Positions 13,701 through 28,700 of a stretch of DNA of 64,000 nt are shown here, piece by piece. A program made the translations under genes and the position numbers. Source of the DNA: Pieris napi (lineage: Eukaryota; Arthropoda; Insecta; Lepidoptera; Pieridae). Location of the stretch: contig NC_062236.1 of NCBI RefSeq assembly GCF_905475465.1, positions 5,156,001-5,220,000 on the forward strand, in the 5' to 3' direction. The notes below the pieces were generated by a model that did not search any database, was not told the DNA's origin, and was given only the letters and a program-made list of their open reading frames with translations. The first letter of the stretch is position 1. The number at the start of each line of letters is the position of its first letter.

Positions 13701-16700
13701 CCAACTTGACTCATATTAAAAAAAAATGAAATATGAAAGAACGTTAGCGGTGGAGCTTCTATTAATGGATAACTTTACACCCGTCCATCAAAAGTTTCAC
13801 GATCAATGTCATAGCCTAATTATTCGACCAATTTCCGCAGTTTCGTATTTCCAAGAGTGACGGCGCCAGGATGTCGCGACTGAGAGAGCCATCCCGTCGC
13901 CAAATATTCAGACTGTTTACATGGGGTCTACGAACTCGGATAATACAGATTATATAGAGGAGAAACACTCATTTTATTAAAAGGGAAAAACAAGTTGGCG
14001 GGTTGATTTTTTGTTTTGAATTTTTGTTTCTGGCATTTTTTTTATTTTTTTTACTTTTGTAATTAATAGGTATCGATCATAGTTTTAAGAAATTAATGAA
14101 AATCTTATAATAAAAATAAAAATTATCTAAATTTTATTTAAAATTAACTAAGTATATTGTCTACAGATTGTATGTTGAATTACGCGTGATTGAATTTGGT
14201 GTACTTAAAATACACAAAACATGTATACATTTCTTTTTTTCATATATCACAATTACTTTATCATTCAAACCTCATACGAAATATAACGGTTAATTTAACT
14301 TAAGTAATATTGTTTTTATCTGCGTCCGTAATACGTTTTGCGGAGCTCAAGAGCCTCTCGTAGGACTTCAAAGGTTTTATTAAAGGGCAGGTACTTGTCA
14401 TAGCTTTATTCATAACGCTTATTTCAAAAGGCACTTTATTATCTCTTAAAACCCTTGTGACATTATGACATGAATTACGCATCTACGATTATCTTTTCAT
14501 AGGACGATAATTAAACAAATTACACGATGTTCACTTTGTCGTCAGAAGAAGCTTTGTTTCATTGAAATCAAAAGACTTTGCACACAGCCACACACCATTG
14601 TACGTAAAATTTAAATACGTATAAAAATACTATCTGTCAGTCTCGAACAGGGTGGGTTATATTATCTATGGTAAAAACTCTTTTCAATAAGGCAATTTAT
14701 AAAAATGTGTCCATCATTAAGCTGTCTATAAATTAAAACATCTATAGATTATTGTTAGTGAGTTTTGCAAGAAGTCAGTGCTTAGAGGTCTGCTATTGGA
14801 GGATTTTTTCAAAATTTGTTATAAGACTTGGAAAACTTTAAAAAAATTACCTGTTATGCATATTCTTATTCTGTCCTTATCCGTTTCGTATCAAAGTGAA
14901 ACGTGATACCCAAATAAATTAAAGACAAATAGACCAGGTTTTTTCAAAGTAATTTACGTAAGTACGATTAAACATATAACGGTTTCTAAAATGGGAAATC
15001 TATTAATTTTAACTATTTATTCACCTTTTACGGTATTATTGTATTTATGCTATAATTAAAAGAAACAGATCAATAGAGCTAACCAGTCTAAAATGCAGGC
15101 ATTTTCAATTAAGAGTAGAAATTCAAATAAGTATTTAACAAGTTAATACACTGATCAGTGTTTCGCATTACAATAATTATTCGAATTCCTTTATCCAGCA
15201 TTTATTTAGAGAATTTGAAATATTAATGAACATTCATGTTCGTCAAATTTGCCTAACCTTGTTAACTTAGTAAAATTAAGTTTATAAAAAAAAGTTTTGT
15301 GTTATAAATCTATAATTCCATCCGAAAATGTTATAACACTTAAATTTATCCATATAACAATAATGTTTTATACTTACCTAAACCCTTGCTTAGACTATAG
15401 TGATGAAGACACATGCCATAACTTGTTTGAGTATTTTTCCATGTAGTACACATTTTTAAAACTACTGGAACAATCGTTGATAAACCAGAAACGCACATTA
15501 CAAACAGAAAAATATACACTTGTCAGTCAGGTTTTTGATAATAATTATTCCTTTAAAGCTATGATCGCTTAAGCTAAGATATTAATTACTGAAATCTATC
15601 AAATATGTCTTACATACAACTTTAGTTTAAATATTTTTGAGTTAATATATAAAGTACAAACGAACCTTAATGGTCAAAGTCAAAATGACAGATAAATGGC
15701 ACTGGTGTCATATGACAGTCTTTTTTTGTGACATAACACAAAGTTGTCAAGTTTAAGAATATGCTACAAAAGAATTAGAACATTATTTTAGTTTAATTTT
15801 AATTAAAAATATCTCAAGACAACCATTTGAAAATATAATTATGATAGTGATAGTTATTGATGCATTTATTTTTTCACAGAATTTTCAAACTCTAACATTT
15901 CATGTAATTTTTAGTAAGCCGCAAAACGGGTTTCTAAAAAAGTTTACATTACTTAATCATCCATCATCCCTTCGCATCTTACTTTGGTCGTTCACTGTAC
16001 TATAATTTATAACAAGTAAAACACATCCCTCACAACTGTAGTCGCTGGACTTTAGAAAAAAAAGTCGTTTAAAATTAAAAACGTGATTATCTTGCCTTGA
16101 AAGCCGAAATATGTATAACCAAAACCTAATTCAAGATCTTCAGGCCTTATGTCTAAAAATTGATTGAATAACATGTCTAGTGATGTAACGTGAAATTTAC
16201 AATAAAACATATTTCCGTACTTTTGTTACGGTTTCCGCGATGACATACAAAAACAGTTATTACACATACGTTGAGGCACAATAGGAAGCCGTACTCATCA
16301 CACATAGTTTTCATCTTACACAATGGTTATGTACATACTCTGAATGCTTGGAAGTACGATAATTTGTTTTATACGCGTAGTTGTCACTCAAACCTTAAAT
16401 ACAGTTGAAATAAATTTGAATTCAGAATATCTTTGAAATGTCATTACGTTTTGACAATCATTTCGTGATAAGGGTTACGTCATAAACTGATCAAGGATCT
16501 ACTTTTCATAGAATGTTATAGTGTTCACATGGTGTAATGGTTGCAGCTCCTTACACAACGTTTGTGTAAAAAAAAAACATGGCGATTAAAAAGTGGCGGA
16601 GAGTTTATTGCCAGTTCTTCTCTTCCGTTCTACGCCCTTGATTTGAGAACTGGGACTAAATGTTAAATTAGAAGCATTAATATGTATTTCTTTACTGACA

Positions 16701-19700
16701 AGTCATAAGTGTACAATGTGTTACCTATATGATTAAATGATTTTTGAATTTTGAATTTTGTTGTTGTAGTCCATATACTCGTAGTATAAAGTACTAGGTA
16801 TAGTAAAAGTACGGTACGGATGAAATCGATGGAATTCATGCCATTGAAGTGCGTTTATTTTATTTATAAACCCGATTTATTTTTAAATTTAGCGTTATCG
16901 TATTCATAAAAATAATATATTCAAAAACATAAGTTAGATAAAATCTTATATAACGTAACTATAACATATTATCGGAAACAAATATTTAATTATCTAATAC
17001 TCTCATTTTTATTATATACATATATACAAAAATCTGTATAGCAAATTTATCATCGTAAATAAACTGAAATCCCTAATTAAACGTAATAACCTATGGATTA
17101 GTAAGTGTATAGCGCTGGCTAATTCCCCGAACGTAAATCAACTGCAGCATGGATATGGTACCTCCTGATTAATTTTGCACGAGCAATCGTCCCTGGCTAT
17201 TGTTCGCTAGATCTGCGCTTCCACGTTGAATGAAACATAAGTCGGCAGACTTTCAACGCCAATATGCCCTTTGTAGGTACAATGAATACAGAAGCGTTGG
17301 GGACGAACTTTATTGTTCCACAAATTGGCAATATATCATTTTATTCGATTGTTTTAGGGAACAAATCGAATTTGCTAAGGGGCAAACTGGCGCAAATCGT
17401 AGGGAATGTTTTCTTATATTATCAAATAACTTACGTATCACAGTTAAAAAGAGTTTACATAACTAATTTATGTAAAATCTACAAAAATAGAATTCATTTC
17501 TATGAACATAGATGTCGCTATTATTATTCTGTAACACAGATAATAATGTCTGAGTAGAAAAGCAACAGCCTTAAATTTTTAAGTCGTTATATCTGGATAT
17601 GTTTTTCAAAATCGCGCAACAATCGAAAATAGTAAAAAAAAAATTAAGTTTATTTATTATAGGTACATGTTCCTTATAGATAAGATAAGATCGTGGCATA
17701 AAGGATTTTATTAAGTCTATTATGTAAAATCTGAACGATATGGGTTAAAATGAAAATATATTGAATAGCGTGACTAAGCATAATGTTCCGTAGCGGTTTC
17801 GGATCGTTGTACTAATATAATTATAATTTTAGATACATTTTCGTCTTATAAACAGATACTTACTTTTATGTCCTTTGATTTTAGAGTACCTAACAGTCAA
17901 AAAGAAGTTATTTTAAAAAAAGGGAGTTATTTTTTGTAAGAAATTTACTGAACTAGAATAAGAAGCTGCTAATCTCTCGTAAAGAGCGCACTTAACACTA
18001 TATTAATATATTTTGATTTTTTGCTTGTTATACGAAAGATTAATATATATGTATATAAAATGTTATGTTGGATTGTGTACGCTTCAAAAACTCAAAGAGT
18101 TCTGCACCGATCGAGCTGAAATTTTAACATGATCCGCATCAAGGATTGTTTTTATCTATCTATTTTTTTCATTTTTTTTCCACAAGTATTGCAAAATTAA
18201 ACTTATATGAAATGTTTTCTTTGTTTTGTTTCTCATTTCTCCACCATTCAATCACAATGTGGCGAATGTGCCACAGCGAAGCGTGGCAGGGAACAGCTAG
18301 TTCAATAATAAAAAAGATTCACGTAGGTATGTACTTGCCATCAAATAATAAACACTATATTTTAACAAAATTTGGTATTTAAATATAATGCCGGAGTAAA
18401 ATCCAACATTTTAAATTCCACGTTTCATCAAAAGTCAAACAATTTATTTACATTACTGTTATAGAAAATACACCCTAAAACTTTAGATTTATGTGCGAAT
18501 GTTAGTTGTTAATATGATTCATTCATAAATAATTGTTCTACTTCCAGACATAAAGAGGATTATTTTTTGCACACAAATGTTCACTGAATAATAACGTTTA
18601 TTTAATATTAATACAGCGTGGTATGTCAGACCACCATGCGCCAAGCTGTTAAAGGCAGGCCTGTGATACGATATCAATCAGACGCGCACGGCTGCATTCA
18701 ATATGAACCGCTTAAACAAAGAAACTCTTGTATTTTTCACATTCTTCGCTTCTGTAGCTTTTTATCAAATAACTAGGTTATGCGCTAATGTATCTTTTGC
18801 TTCGGTAATATTAAACGCATAACAAAAGCTTTGTCTTCTTCAGTCGCGCTCTTCACTTCTAAACGGCGTGTGTTCTAGTAGTGCCGCACTTCTTTCTTCA
18901 CTCTCTCCTGTCTTCGCAAGCCTCTGCGATTCGGTGATGGTAAAACCTATGAGGGGCTTTACTTGATTGGTCCAGCAAGTAGGAGAGTTTCTGAAGGATT
19001 AATATATTTTTTACATGATACAGTTATAATGGGAAATTCTAAACCTCGAAAATCAAAGTGACCTCGAAGGCACTGCAATGCGGCCGCATTAAAGATATTC
19101 GTAGTTGATTAAGTACCTCACCCTTACGATAGGGCACCCGATTCTCTTCGTAGGTTGAATCTTAGGGTGAGATTCAGAACTTAGCGCGAACTATGACATT
19201 CCAATACATTTTTGACGTACGTGAGTCAACCTAAAGTTTAGATTCTAGTTATTCTTTAGAAGAATAGAATAATACTTAACCTTTAGATTCTAAACATTAA
19301 GTCTTTTCTGAACTCTTATCTGTAACCTTCACTGTGTGGTGGATATATCTATGATATGATTTATCTGATATCTAGATAGTATAGAAAATCGTATATTTGG
19401 TTTTTTTTACTGGTAAGTGCTTAATATTTGTTCGTTTTTTTCGGAAGCGTCTAGTCACTCATAACACAGAAATTTCCTGATGTAGGGACCAGCATGTGTA
19501 AAATATTGCAAGAATTGAATAAGGTTAAATGAAGTTTTATTTATTATAATTATAGAATTCGAAATTCACATTTTTATACCAATCTTGTGTATTTTCCACA
19601 GATATAACAAATGCTATAGAAACATTCTGTACCTCATTATTACCGCGACACAATTCAATCCAATTCCTTCGGCTTTCAAGTACAACTGTGGTTTTCAATA

Positions 19701-22700
19701 ACCGACTCTATCAAACGAAAAGATTGCTTTTATCTTTATTTCAGGCTAACATTTTGCTAGACAACTAAAATACGTGTTTCATCATTATTTTTGTGCGTAG
19801 TAATGTTAGTTCTCTTTTAAAGAACAGCGACATTCACAATAGGAATACAAGAAATAAGGGAAAACTTTTCCAGCCGTCTTACAGGTTGCAGAAAATAAAT
19901 ACTTCATTTATGGGCCTAAGTGTACGCTGCTATAACATGATTCCTAGTGAAATATTGGAACTGCCTTTAAACAGATTCAAAACACATATCAAAAAAACCT
20001 TAATGTGTAAAGGTTACTACACAGTCAATGACTACCTGGAAGATAAAAATGCTTGGCAATAGCTCTAATTATGTATGAATATGTGTGTAATGGTGAATGT
20101 GGTAAATCACAGAACAGATTTTTATTTTTTTTTACTTATGTAACTTTAATGACGTTGTGGTTTATGACATTTTCCTTTGAATAATTGTAATGTAAAGGGA
20201 GGGCAAAACTTGCTGAGTTTCTTGCCCGTTCTTCTCAGAACAAGGCCTCCTGGTAGTTTTGCGAACGGATGGCGTAGTCCTGCTCTTTCGTGAATTTTGT
20301 AAACGTTGTTGACATTCATAAGCATGCTCTAAGAAGCATCTAAATTGAATTAACGTATTTTGATTTGATTTGTTATATTTTAATCAGTTGTTAAGATTGT
20401 GTTAGAGATCTGACTAAATATCCCCAAATATCACATTTTAAATTATAGAGAAGACAAATTATGACATAATAACTCGGTCCTCCAATCTATATGTTGTAAA
20501 GAATTACGTGAACTTATCTAAAGCGAAGGTGGTGTGATGAAGTGGAGTGAACATATCCGCTTCTAAAAGACCTCCAAACTTTATCTATTATAAATATTAC
20601 GTTTCTCTTATCTAACATGGGCGTCCACGGGTTGCGACAGCTTCCCTTTATGGCCTTTCCATTTGCCCCCCCCCCTCAACCCCCGTGTCCCCCATAATGG
20701 CAACAGACAAACCCATTTCTGTGTCTGGAAAAAGGGGTCTTCTGTTCCGATCCGGAACAATTATTCTTTCGCCAGGAATCGATGAACTAAGCCACGTAGT
20801 CCTTTACTGCTCTACATCGGTATTTGTCATACTATAATAATTATATTTGAAACTGTTATATCAAATCTGTGAGGGACTCTGGTGTCATACGGGAGTTCAC
20901 ATCTACAAAGAGTGTTACTTAAGTTCTACCATAAACAATATAATTACGTTGAAACAATACAGCATAGTGAGGGGTTTAAAACAGCGAGTGTCTCCATAGG
21001 TAACCACTAAGCGGAAGCCGTAGTCGGGCTGCCTCGAAACCGGAACACGCCCTTAACAGGCTTCCGTCAATTTATCCACTTTTTATGAAACACTGCATTC
21101 GCATTGTCCTTGCCCAAACTTTGCAAAGCATCCCCTAATTTAAGTGTATGAGTCATTCGTAGATAAGCAAAAAATTACGCAGTTTAAAGAATTCACAGTG
21201 TAATCTCAAAATAGTTGTTCAATAATATATACCAGTTAGATTTTTGTGAAGCCTCACGGATTCATCCAATAAAGTGGTTACTGCAGTATGGATCATGCAT
21301 CTAAAGATCCATGGGTCTGTTTCTGCGAAGAGACTTTGGTTTTGCCTTGACATCTTCTCTTTTGATATGCCAATTACAAGTACATATGAGGTTTTTTAAA
21401 ATATAGTTCTCGCCACTTTAATTGAGGAGTTAAGGAGTCCTTAGATACGTAAATAAAGTAAAGTAATGAATAATTCAAATCAATTAAAGAAACTTAAAAA
21501 TAAAATATGGTAATTATAATTACATATTGGCACAATATACATTGTATATATAATTATACTTAGACAATAGACATGTCCAGAAAAGTGTGGATACCCATAT
21601 ATCAAAAAAGCTTGATTAAGTCATTGATATTCTCGATATAACATTAAGTATCCGATAAATTTTTTAACGAACATACGTATATAACACAAATCTTAGTTTG
21701 GAAGCCTACATAGATCATCTTATCAATGATCAATTCCAACAAAATACATGGAGGTATAATATCATATATTTATTTACTGATAAGTGATAACCTGATTTTT
21801 GAAGTCTGAAGAAGACTTCCACATGCACCAAACACACGATTAAATACTTTCTTAATCACTTAATAAACTATTTTATCGTATTATAAAGTGTTAACTTACT
21901 AGACTACATGTATTTTAGTCCTTTTACAAAATCATTCATGAATTGATTTCGGTCCCAAAATATTGATAATACCAGCATAACAAAGGAGAGCTATTGTTAT
22001 ATATCAGGGGTCTTCATACAATCGCTAGTTGCTAAACATGCGTTATATTTACATCGCGAACAAAAAATAAGTCCGCTGTAGGGCGAAACGTTTTACTATG
22101 ACAAATAATTCGAGCGAAGTAGGTTGCATTACGCTTCCCTGCTTATTTTTTGTTCAATTATCGTAACAATGTTTGTACTTTATATAATGGCACCGAATCA
22201 TGGTTCACCGAAAGTTAATACCGAAAGCTTTATGATTTACGAGACAACATTTGGGGACGATTCTGAATAGGATTGATGTTACATGTGTCTAATAGACGTG
22301 ATATGTATAAAAATAGTAAATGTTATTAGCTTCATAAATATATTTATAAGAATTCACATATTCAAAAACTCCATTGTATTGCATATCAAAGTCAAAGTAA
22401 AAAATCATTTATTATTTAGGTAACACAATGTACACTTATGAACGTCACAAAAGAAATATACATTAAATGCTTCTAATTTTACATTTACTGCCAGTTCTCA
22501 AATCAAGGGCCTAGAACGGAAGGGAAGAACTGGCAAAAAATCTCCAAAGACGGTAAAACTTTAACAAACATCTATTAAGTATGTATAAGTAAAAGTTTTG
22601 TTATTATTTTGTTGTTGTCACTACGAACTTCAAACTGATATACGACTATTTCAGTCGTATAAATAATTTTTAAACATTTAAAACATCTTTAAAACATTTT

Positions 22701-25700
22701 TTAAAGATGATTTAAATGAATTTGAACTGTGACATTTAATTTTATTGGTGTTTGTTATATGTATTCGAAGAAATTGGAACAAAACTATTACTAAACACAA
22801 AATACAAACCTTTTACAAAAGAATGGAATATTTGCTGTAAACAAAATCTATATTGAGCTTTTCAAATATTTAAGAGCAGTCCAACTTTAAGCATAAAACT
22901 AGAAATAGGTAGTAGTGTACAATGCATTTTCTTAGTTTTACTTTATGTATTGTTAGTTAGAGTTTACGTATTGGTAAAACGTAAAAAGCATTCAGATTAT
23001 AGGTATAATATTCCGTAAAGTCCCCTGTAAGTCTGTGAGTGAACCAAGAACCTACAACGTTCAGCTACACACCAATAACCATATTTTGTCGTTTATATTT
23101 TAACTACCTTCAATAAGGGTATGTCAATTCAAAATATTAAGAAATTCCCAAATTCAAATTCAGTTTAATTGTGTTTTAATTTACTCTAGGGTTTTTAAAT
23201 AACAGAGATTCAATTTTAAACCGCCGCAATAAAAAATAAATTGAAAAGTTATTTGACACTAATATTGTGTGACACCTATATTACAGTGAAAGAGCTCGAA
23301 TACCTAGGCCAAACTAAAATTGCTTCATAAAAGTTAAACTAACGCTCAACAATGTTGCAAAAGCGATTCCAATGAATGTTACATCAAACGTACAAAGTTT
23401 GTCTATTCCACTTTAGAAAATATTGTACATTGTTGACGTGGTACAAAAATGCCGATATTTGACCAAAACTTTGACTATACAACTGTCATTATAATGACAT
23501 TAGCGAGAAAGTTAATATAAGCGAAATGGGTTTAACATGCTACGTGATTTTAAAATGTTCAGCATTAACTTGACATACAAGAACTTTGAAGTGTACTAGT
23601 GTGCATAAAAGTACCATGGTAAACCTACTTATTGTCCCAAGGGGGCTGCGCCAGCGTCGATGGATTTCTACGTGTTGGTATCCTTACGTCGTCAGGCTTT
23701 CCCTCCACCTACTTAAGACTCATGAAGTGATACTAACGTATCGAAGACTATAATAAAATATTTTCTTTGTATATTCATTCTTACTAATAGTTTTCGATTT
23801 ATATCGTTGATTTCGAAAATATATAAAAAAAACTTTTATTTAAGAGAGAAGAGTTGCCGAGTTATGAAAGTTATTAACACAGACAATAAATAATTTATCT
23901 AGAGTATAACGTGGTTCTGTAAACATAGTATCTTGCTCAAAGTGAGTTTATTCACTTGGAAGCTCATTAATTTTGATCGTGACCTCACCGTTATGCTTTA
24001 ATATGTATCAGGGTGTAATGGACAAAGTTTCTAACTCCCAAAGAACATTAATGTGATACACTTAAATTAAATATCTTTGAATTATTACTGCTTTCAACCA
24101 ACATCCAAAAATAATGGCGTTAATGAGTTTTTCGACTGAGCTTCAGTCTGTGGAGCAGTTGAGATATATATTAAATAATTTAGTTTAACCGAAATAATTA
24201 GACTAAACAGTGCAATTTATTTAGAATTTCACACTCGCTCGTACGGCGAAGGAAAACATCGCGAGTCGACGGCATGTGTATGGTACAGAGATCCCTTGTC
24301 TATTTGAAAAACAATTGATCACGTAATAGATACAAAAATCTGAGGGCCAGACCTAAAAGGTTATAGCGCCGCTGTATTATTCGATAGCATACTTAAAGGT
24401 CCCGTTAAGTGGGACGTGAGGCGTGAAGCATTGTTTATGTCAGTAGACATTCCAAAGAGATGTACTTTACTATTTTCCTTTAATGAAAAGTCACCGAGCT
24501 AAATTGCCTTGAAGACGCTTTAAAGATATTAATTATCATAAAATGTGATATGGTTCACCTACTTATTATCGAGGCTGAATCAGGTGTCAGTCACGTATTA
24601 ACCACAGTTATTATAGAAACATAAATTATTATTTATAATTAATATCTATTACAAGAACAGTACAATTTTTCAATGCGACCTTTGGCCTTTATCGGTCCCC
24701 GAAAATTTGATGTGTTTTCAGATAATTCAATTTGACAAAATCGGGCTGGTTATGGGTAATAAATAATAGTAACATTGATCTGATATCAAAAAATTAATTG
24801 ATTTATATTTGATCAAACTACGAACATTCAAAATGTTATATTTCCATAATATTGAATGACGATGAATCAAGAATTTCGTTATTAATCCATGAATATTTTG
24901 TTTCAATACATTACTCGTGTTAATAAAACACAAAACTGTATTGTTAATTGAATTAAGCGATTAAATTAATAATTTCACTAAATGTAGGCGCGTAAAATAG
25001 TACGAGTATAACTAATAAACATTGTTTTTCATTGAACAATTTTGTTTTAACAAAATTGTTTTGTTTGTTTTAACCTAATATTTTAAACATTTATTACCGA
25101 TCTTAATCATACTTCACTTAAGAAAAAATATAATAATGAATCAAAACTTTTAATAAGTATAGAGTAGAATAATTTTACTTGTTAATTCCGATAAATATCA
25201 AGAGAGCTAGTACTAGCTAGCAGCCGCGATAAAAGCAATAACATAGAGTTATTCATCAAACGAACGGCTAAATAAACTTAAAGAGCATAAAGGCAGTTGC
25301 AAGCAATTCATTTAAATTGCAAATTCTCTAATCGGCCAGGCTATTTACATCGTTGAATGGAAAAGGAGCCGGGAAGCCTGCGGCGAGTTTCGCTACTTTA
25401 CATAATATGTGAGTACCAGATCTCATCAACCCTTGCTTGTGACGTACAGCCGTTTGAGTCCACTGAAACATATTTAATATAGTTTTTATCCAATAACTCA
25501 GGGATACAGGTACATCAGAGGAATTAATAATCGCATTTCCGAGTATAATATTGAGTGAAACGTCGAAATTCGTGGAAAAGAGTAATATTGTACCAATGTT
25601 ATCAAATAAACCAGTTCGGGATACATTCTGACTTTACGCTGGAATTGATTCAATTCGTAGGAATTTGATATTCAATAAAATCAATTCAGCCTTATTAGTG

Positions 25701-28700
25701 AAGACTCATAAAGATCACGGCTCATCTACTTTCATTGGGGGAAGAGAACCAGCGATAAATTAGATACGATGACAGATTTAATGTTCCGTGGTCGTATTTG
25801 CTTTTAAAATTTACAAAAATCTCTCGTTACCCTAGATGATTGAGTAGAGAGTTTAGTTTTCGCGCTAAATAAACCATGCCACTAGACATGGTTTATGAAC
25901 CTTATCTTCCGTGAAATATAACGCGCAGATTCATAGACAAACAAGGTTTATGTAAATAATAAAAAAATACAAAGTAAGCTCGTATTTATGACACTTCAGT
26001 TTTGTTACTATTTCAATCGTATGACGTAAACAGAAGATTATTTTTACATGCTTTTTCTCAATAAAAATATATTATTGAAGTGAAACTTCTTTATCGGGGT
26101 TAGAAAAAAATTTGTGTAACATTTTTTCGTTACGCGTCACATTTTTCCGTTACGGCGCCATCTTTTGAAGGCAAACTTCTTTATCGGCGTTGGAAAAAAA
26201 TTTACACACATTTGTCACATTTTTCGGTTACGCGCCATCTTTTTCTTGTCCCTACCACGGTTGATCCGAAGAGATTCGAAGCCATTAGTAAGCCATTAAC
26301 AAAAATATATAATAACGATAACAATGATAGTAATACTAATAATTCTATTACAATTAATGAAATTCTGTAATAATCTTAGTACTACATAGTAGTACAGTAA
26401 TAAGTTAAAATGAAATAATTGTATTTGTATTCATGTCTATGATAATAAAAGCCTTTTGTTAAACTTTATCTAATTTAACTTTATTTAACCAATTTCTGTA
26501 AAGTTGCATATAGTAGATCATTTTTCGAAAAATAAGGTCATAAAGAAGTTTCACTACTTACGTGTGTACACCTAGTACACGCACACATTTTTAAATACTT
26601 CACTGTGAGAGAGTTTAATGGTATATTTCATTATTAGCATCTGTTTATCCAATAGAGCGTTCACCGCAAAACAAAGGGTTAGATCATTAAATGTAATTAT
26701 CCGGTCATTGCGGGTAGAAAATGATTAGGTGGACACTTTGCGGGGGTTTAGCGTGTAGCAGCCATATAAAGCGAAGGTAACGCGATAAGCCCTCTGTTGC
26801 TACTAAAGACAATAGAATGTACGCGTTTCGTCACGTTCACGATACACGTCAATTCATCAATATACAAAACATGTCACGATTTCAGCGTACACCTATTTTT
26901 CCTGACTCATCTCTCATATATTTCAACGCGAATCGTAAATTCCTGTTGTGTTATATATATAGTCTTGGCAACCTAAGAGGAATATGGATTTAATTTTGCA
27001 TTTTCATTGAAAGCACCACAAATGTATTTGAGGTCGATAAGCGATTACACAACTGTCATTAAATAAAACAGATACACTCGTATTACGAATAACATTATAA
27101 CGAACTTATTCAGTTTAATCACGGTAGTGAACAAAAGCTGGGTTTTATTAAGCAATATTCATGATGTATCATAGTTTTGTCACTACTTATATCGATATTT
27201 ACAATAACTTATTGTTTCAAAATACAGAGCGAACAAACCCACAAATTTATATGACGAATTATTATTATTGTAACAAAAATACGCTTTGATGAAGCTGTAT
27301 ACAATTTTATGATAAACGTTGAAACGGCGCTTTGTTTCAGGGAACTTTGCTTACAATATCTGAAATGGAATCTTTTGAAATACACGTTCAAAGACTTCAG
27401 TGTAATTTTCAAAATTAGTGTTTTATCTTTATTACATTTAATACTCAAAGACCTCTAGTAAATTATGCTGCATGCAGGTTATGTATAAACAGTGATATAT
27501 ATCCACACGAATAAATAAATTAAACAATTCTAATAGATATTTAATACGTATTTCTGTTTTGACTAAAGCTACACACCGCACTTAAATATTACATAATATG
27601 AAGACATTCACGAGTCATATAGTCGTGAATGCGAATCGATTGCATGATAATAATATATTCGATAATAAAATTTCTTTCGTATTAGAGAAGTATAAGTTAG
27701 AAAGGAAAAAATCTGTTTTTTGACTGATTTCATATTAAAGTAAAATATGGTACAATAATTGTTGTAATATTTTTTTATATATATAAAAAAAACTCGATCT
27801 TTCCTCCAACTTCGATTTTGTTCCCTTTGAAGTAAAAACTCTTGGGCCGTGGGGTTCAAGTGCCCAGGCGCTTATTAAAGATTTAAGTTGGCGCCTAGTA
27901 GATAGTACCGGTGACCCCAGAGCTGGCACTTTCCTTGCTCAACGAATAAGTATCGCAGCGAGGAAATGCTGCCAGCGTTAAAGGTACACTGCCACAGGGA
28001 CCAAACTTTTTAAATCTGTTTTGATTTTCTTTTAAATATTTTTAAATTATTTTTATTATTACTTTGTAGGTTAAGAAAATTGTAAATACTGTATACTCGA
28101 TAATAAATAATTATGAAATATGTTTAAACAAAAAAAATCTGGTTTAAAACTAGATACAAGTCATATGCCATTTCAGTTTTTCTTCGGACCAAATAATACT
28201 AGTTAAAATTAAACTGTTCCTAGCTAATAAGCCTCTAAAAGTAACAAACGATTATTTTTGGTATCACTTAGTTGCCGTCTAAGTTTATTAGTTTTTAAAT
28301 GTTAAAAGACGTCGATTTACGACAGTGTCGAACGATGATTCATGATTGGAATAATAAATAGGCTGAGATGGTGAGCCCGCATCCAGATGCCTATATTAAA
28401 TTCCACACCAATTGTTATTTACAGGAAGCCAGGAAATGGAGACAGGATATTTTTTACACCTCCCAGAATTACTTAATTAGCATGGCGTCGGTGTTAACAG
28501 ATTCAGCAGGCGTAATTTCGTTACTCAATATTTTTCCTGGAAGTGTTTGCAAGAGATTTTGCTATAACGTTTGATAAATCTAAAAACTAATAATTGATTA
28601 TTAATATTTCTGTTTCTCTCGAATGCTTTACCGTGGACAGCTAGATACATCAACTTTTCTAACTTAATATTAATGATTAAAGTATTGATGAAAAAATGTT

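Noticed and set aside
17230..17557. Two overlapping plus-strand frames of 78 and 97 codons
   Set aside because: They overlap in different frames, show no domain, no splice context and no codon bias unlike the intron.
20660..20690. C-rich tract as a structural or regulatory motif
   Set aside because: The spacing of C runs does not make a clear four-stranded pattern, and the block looks more like an old repeat.
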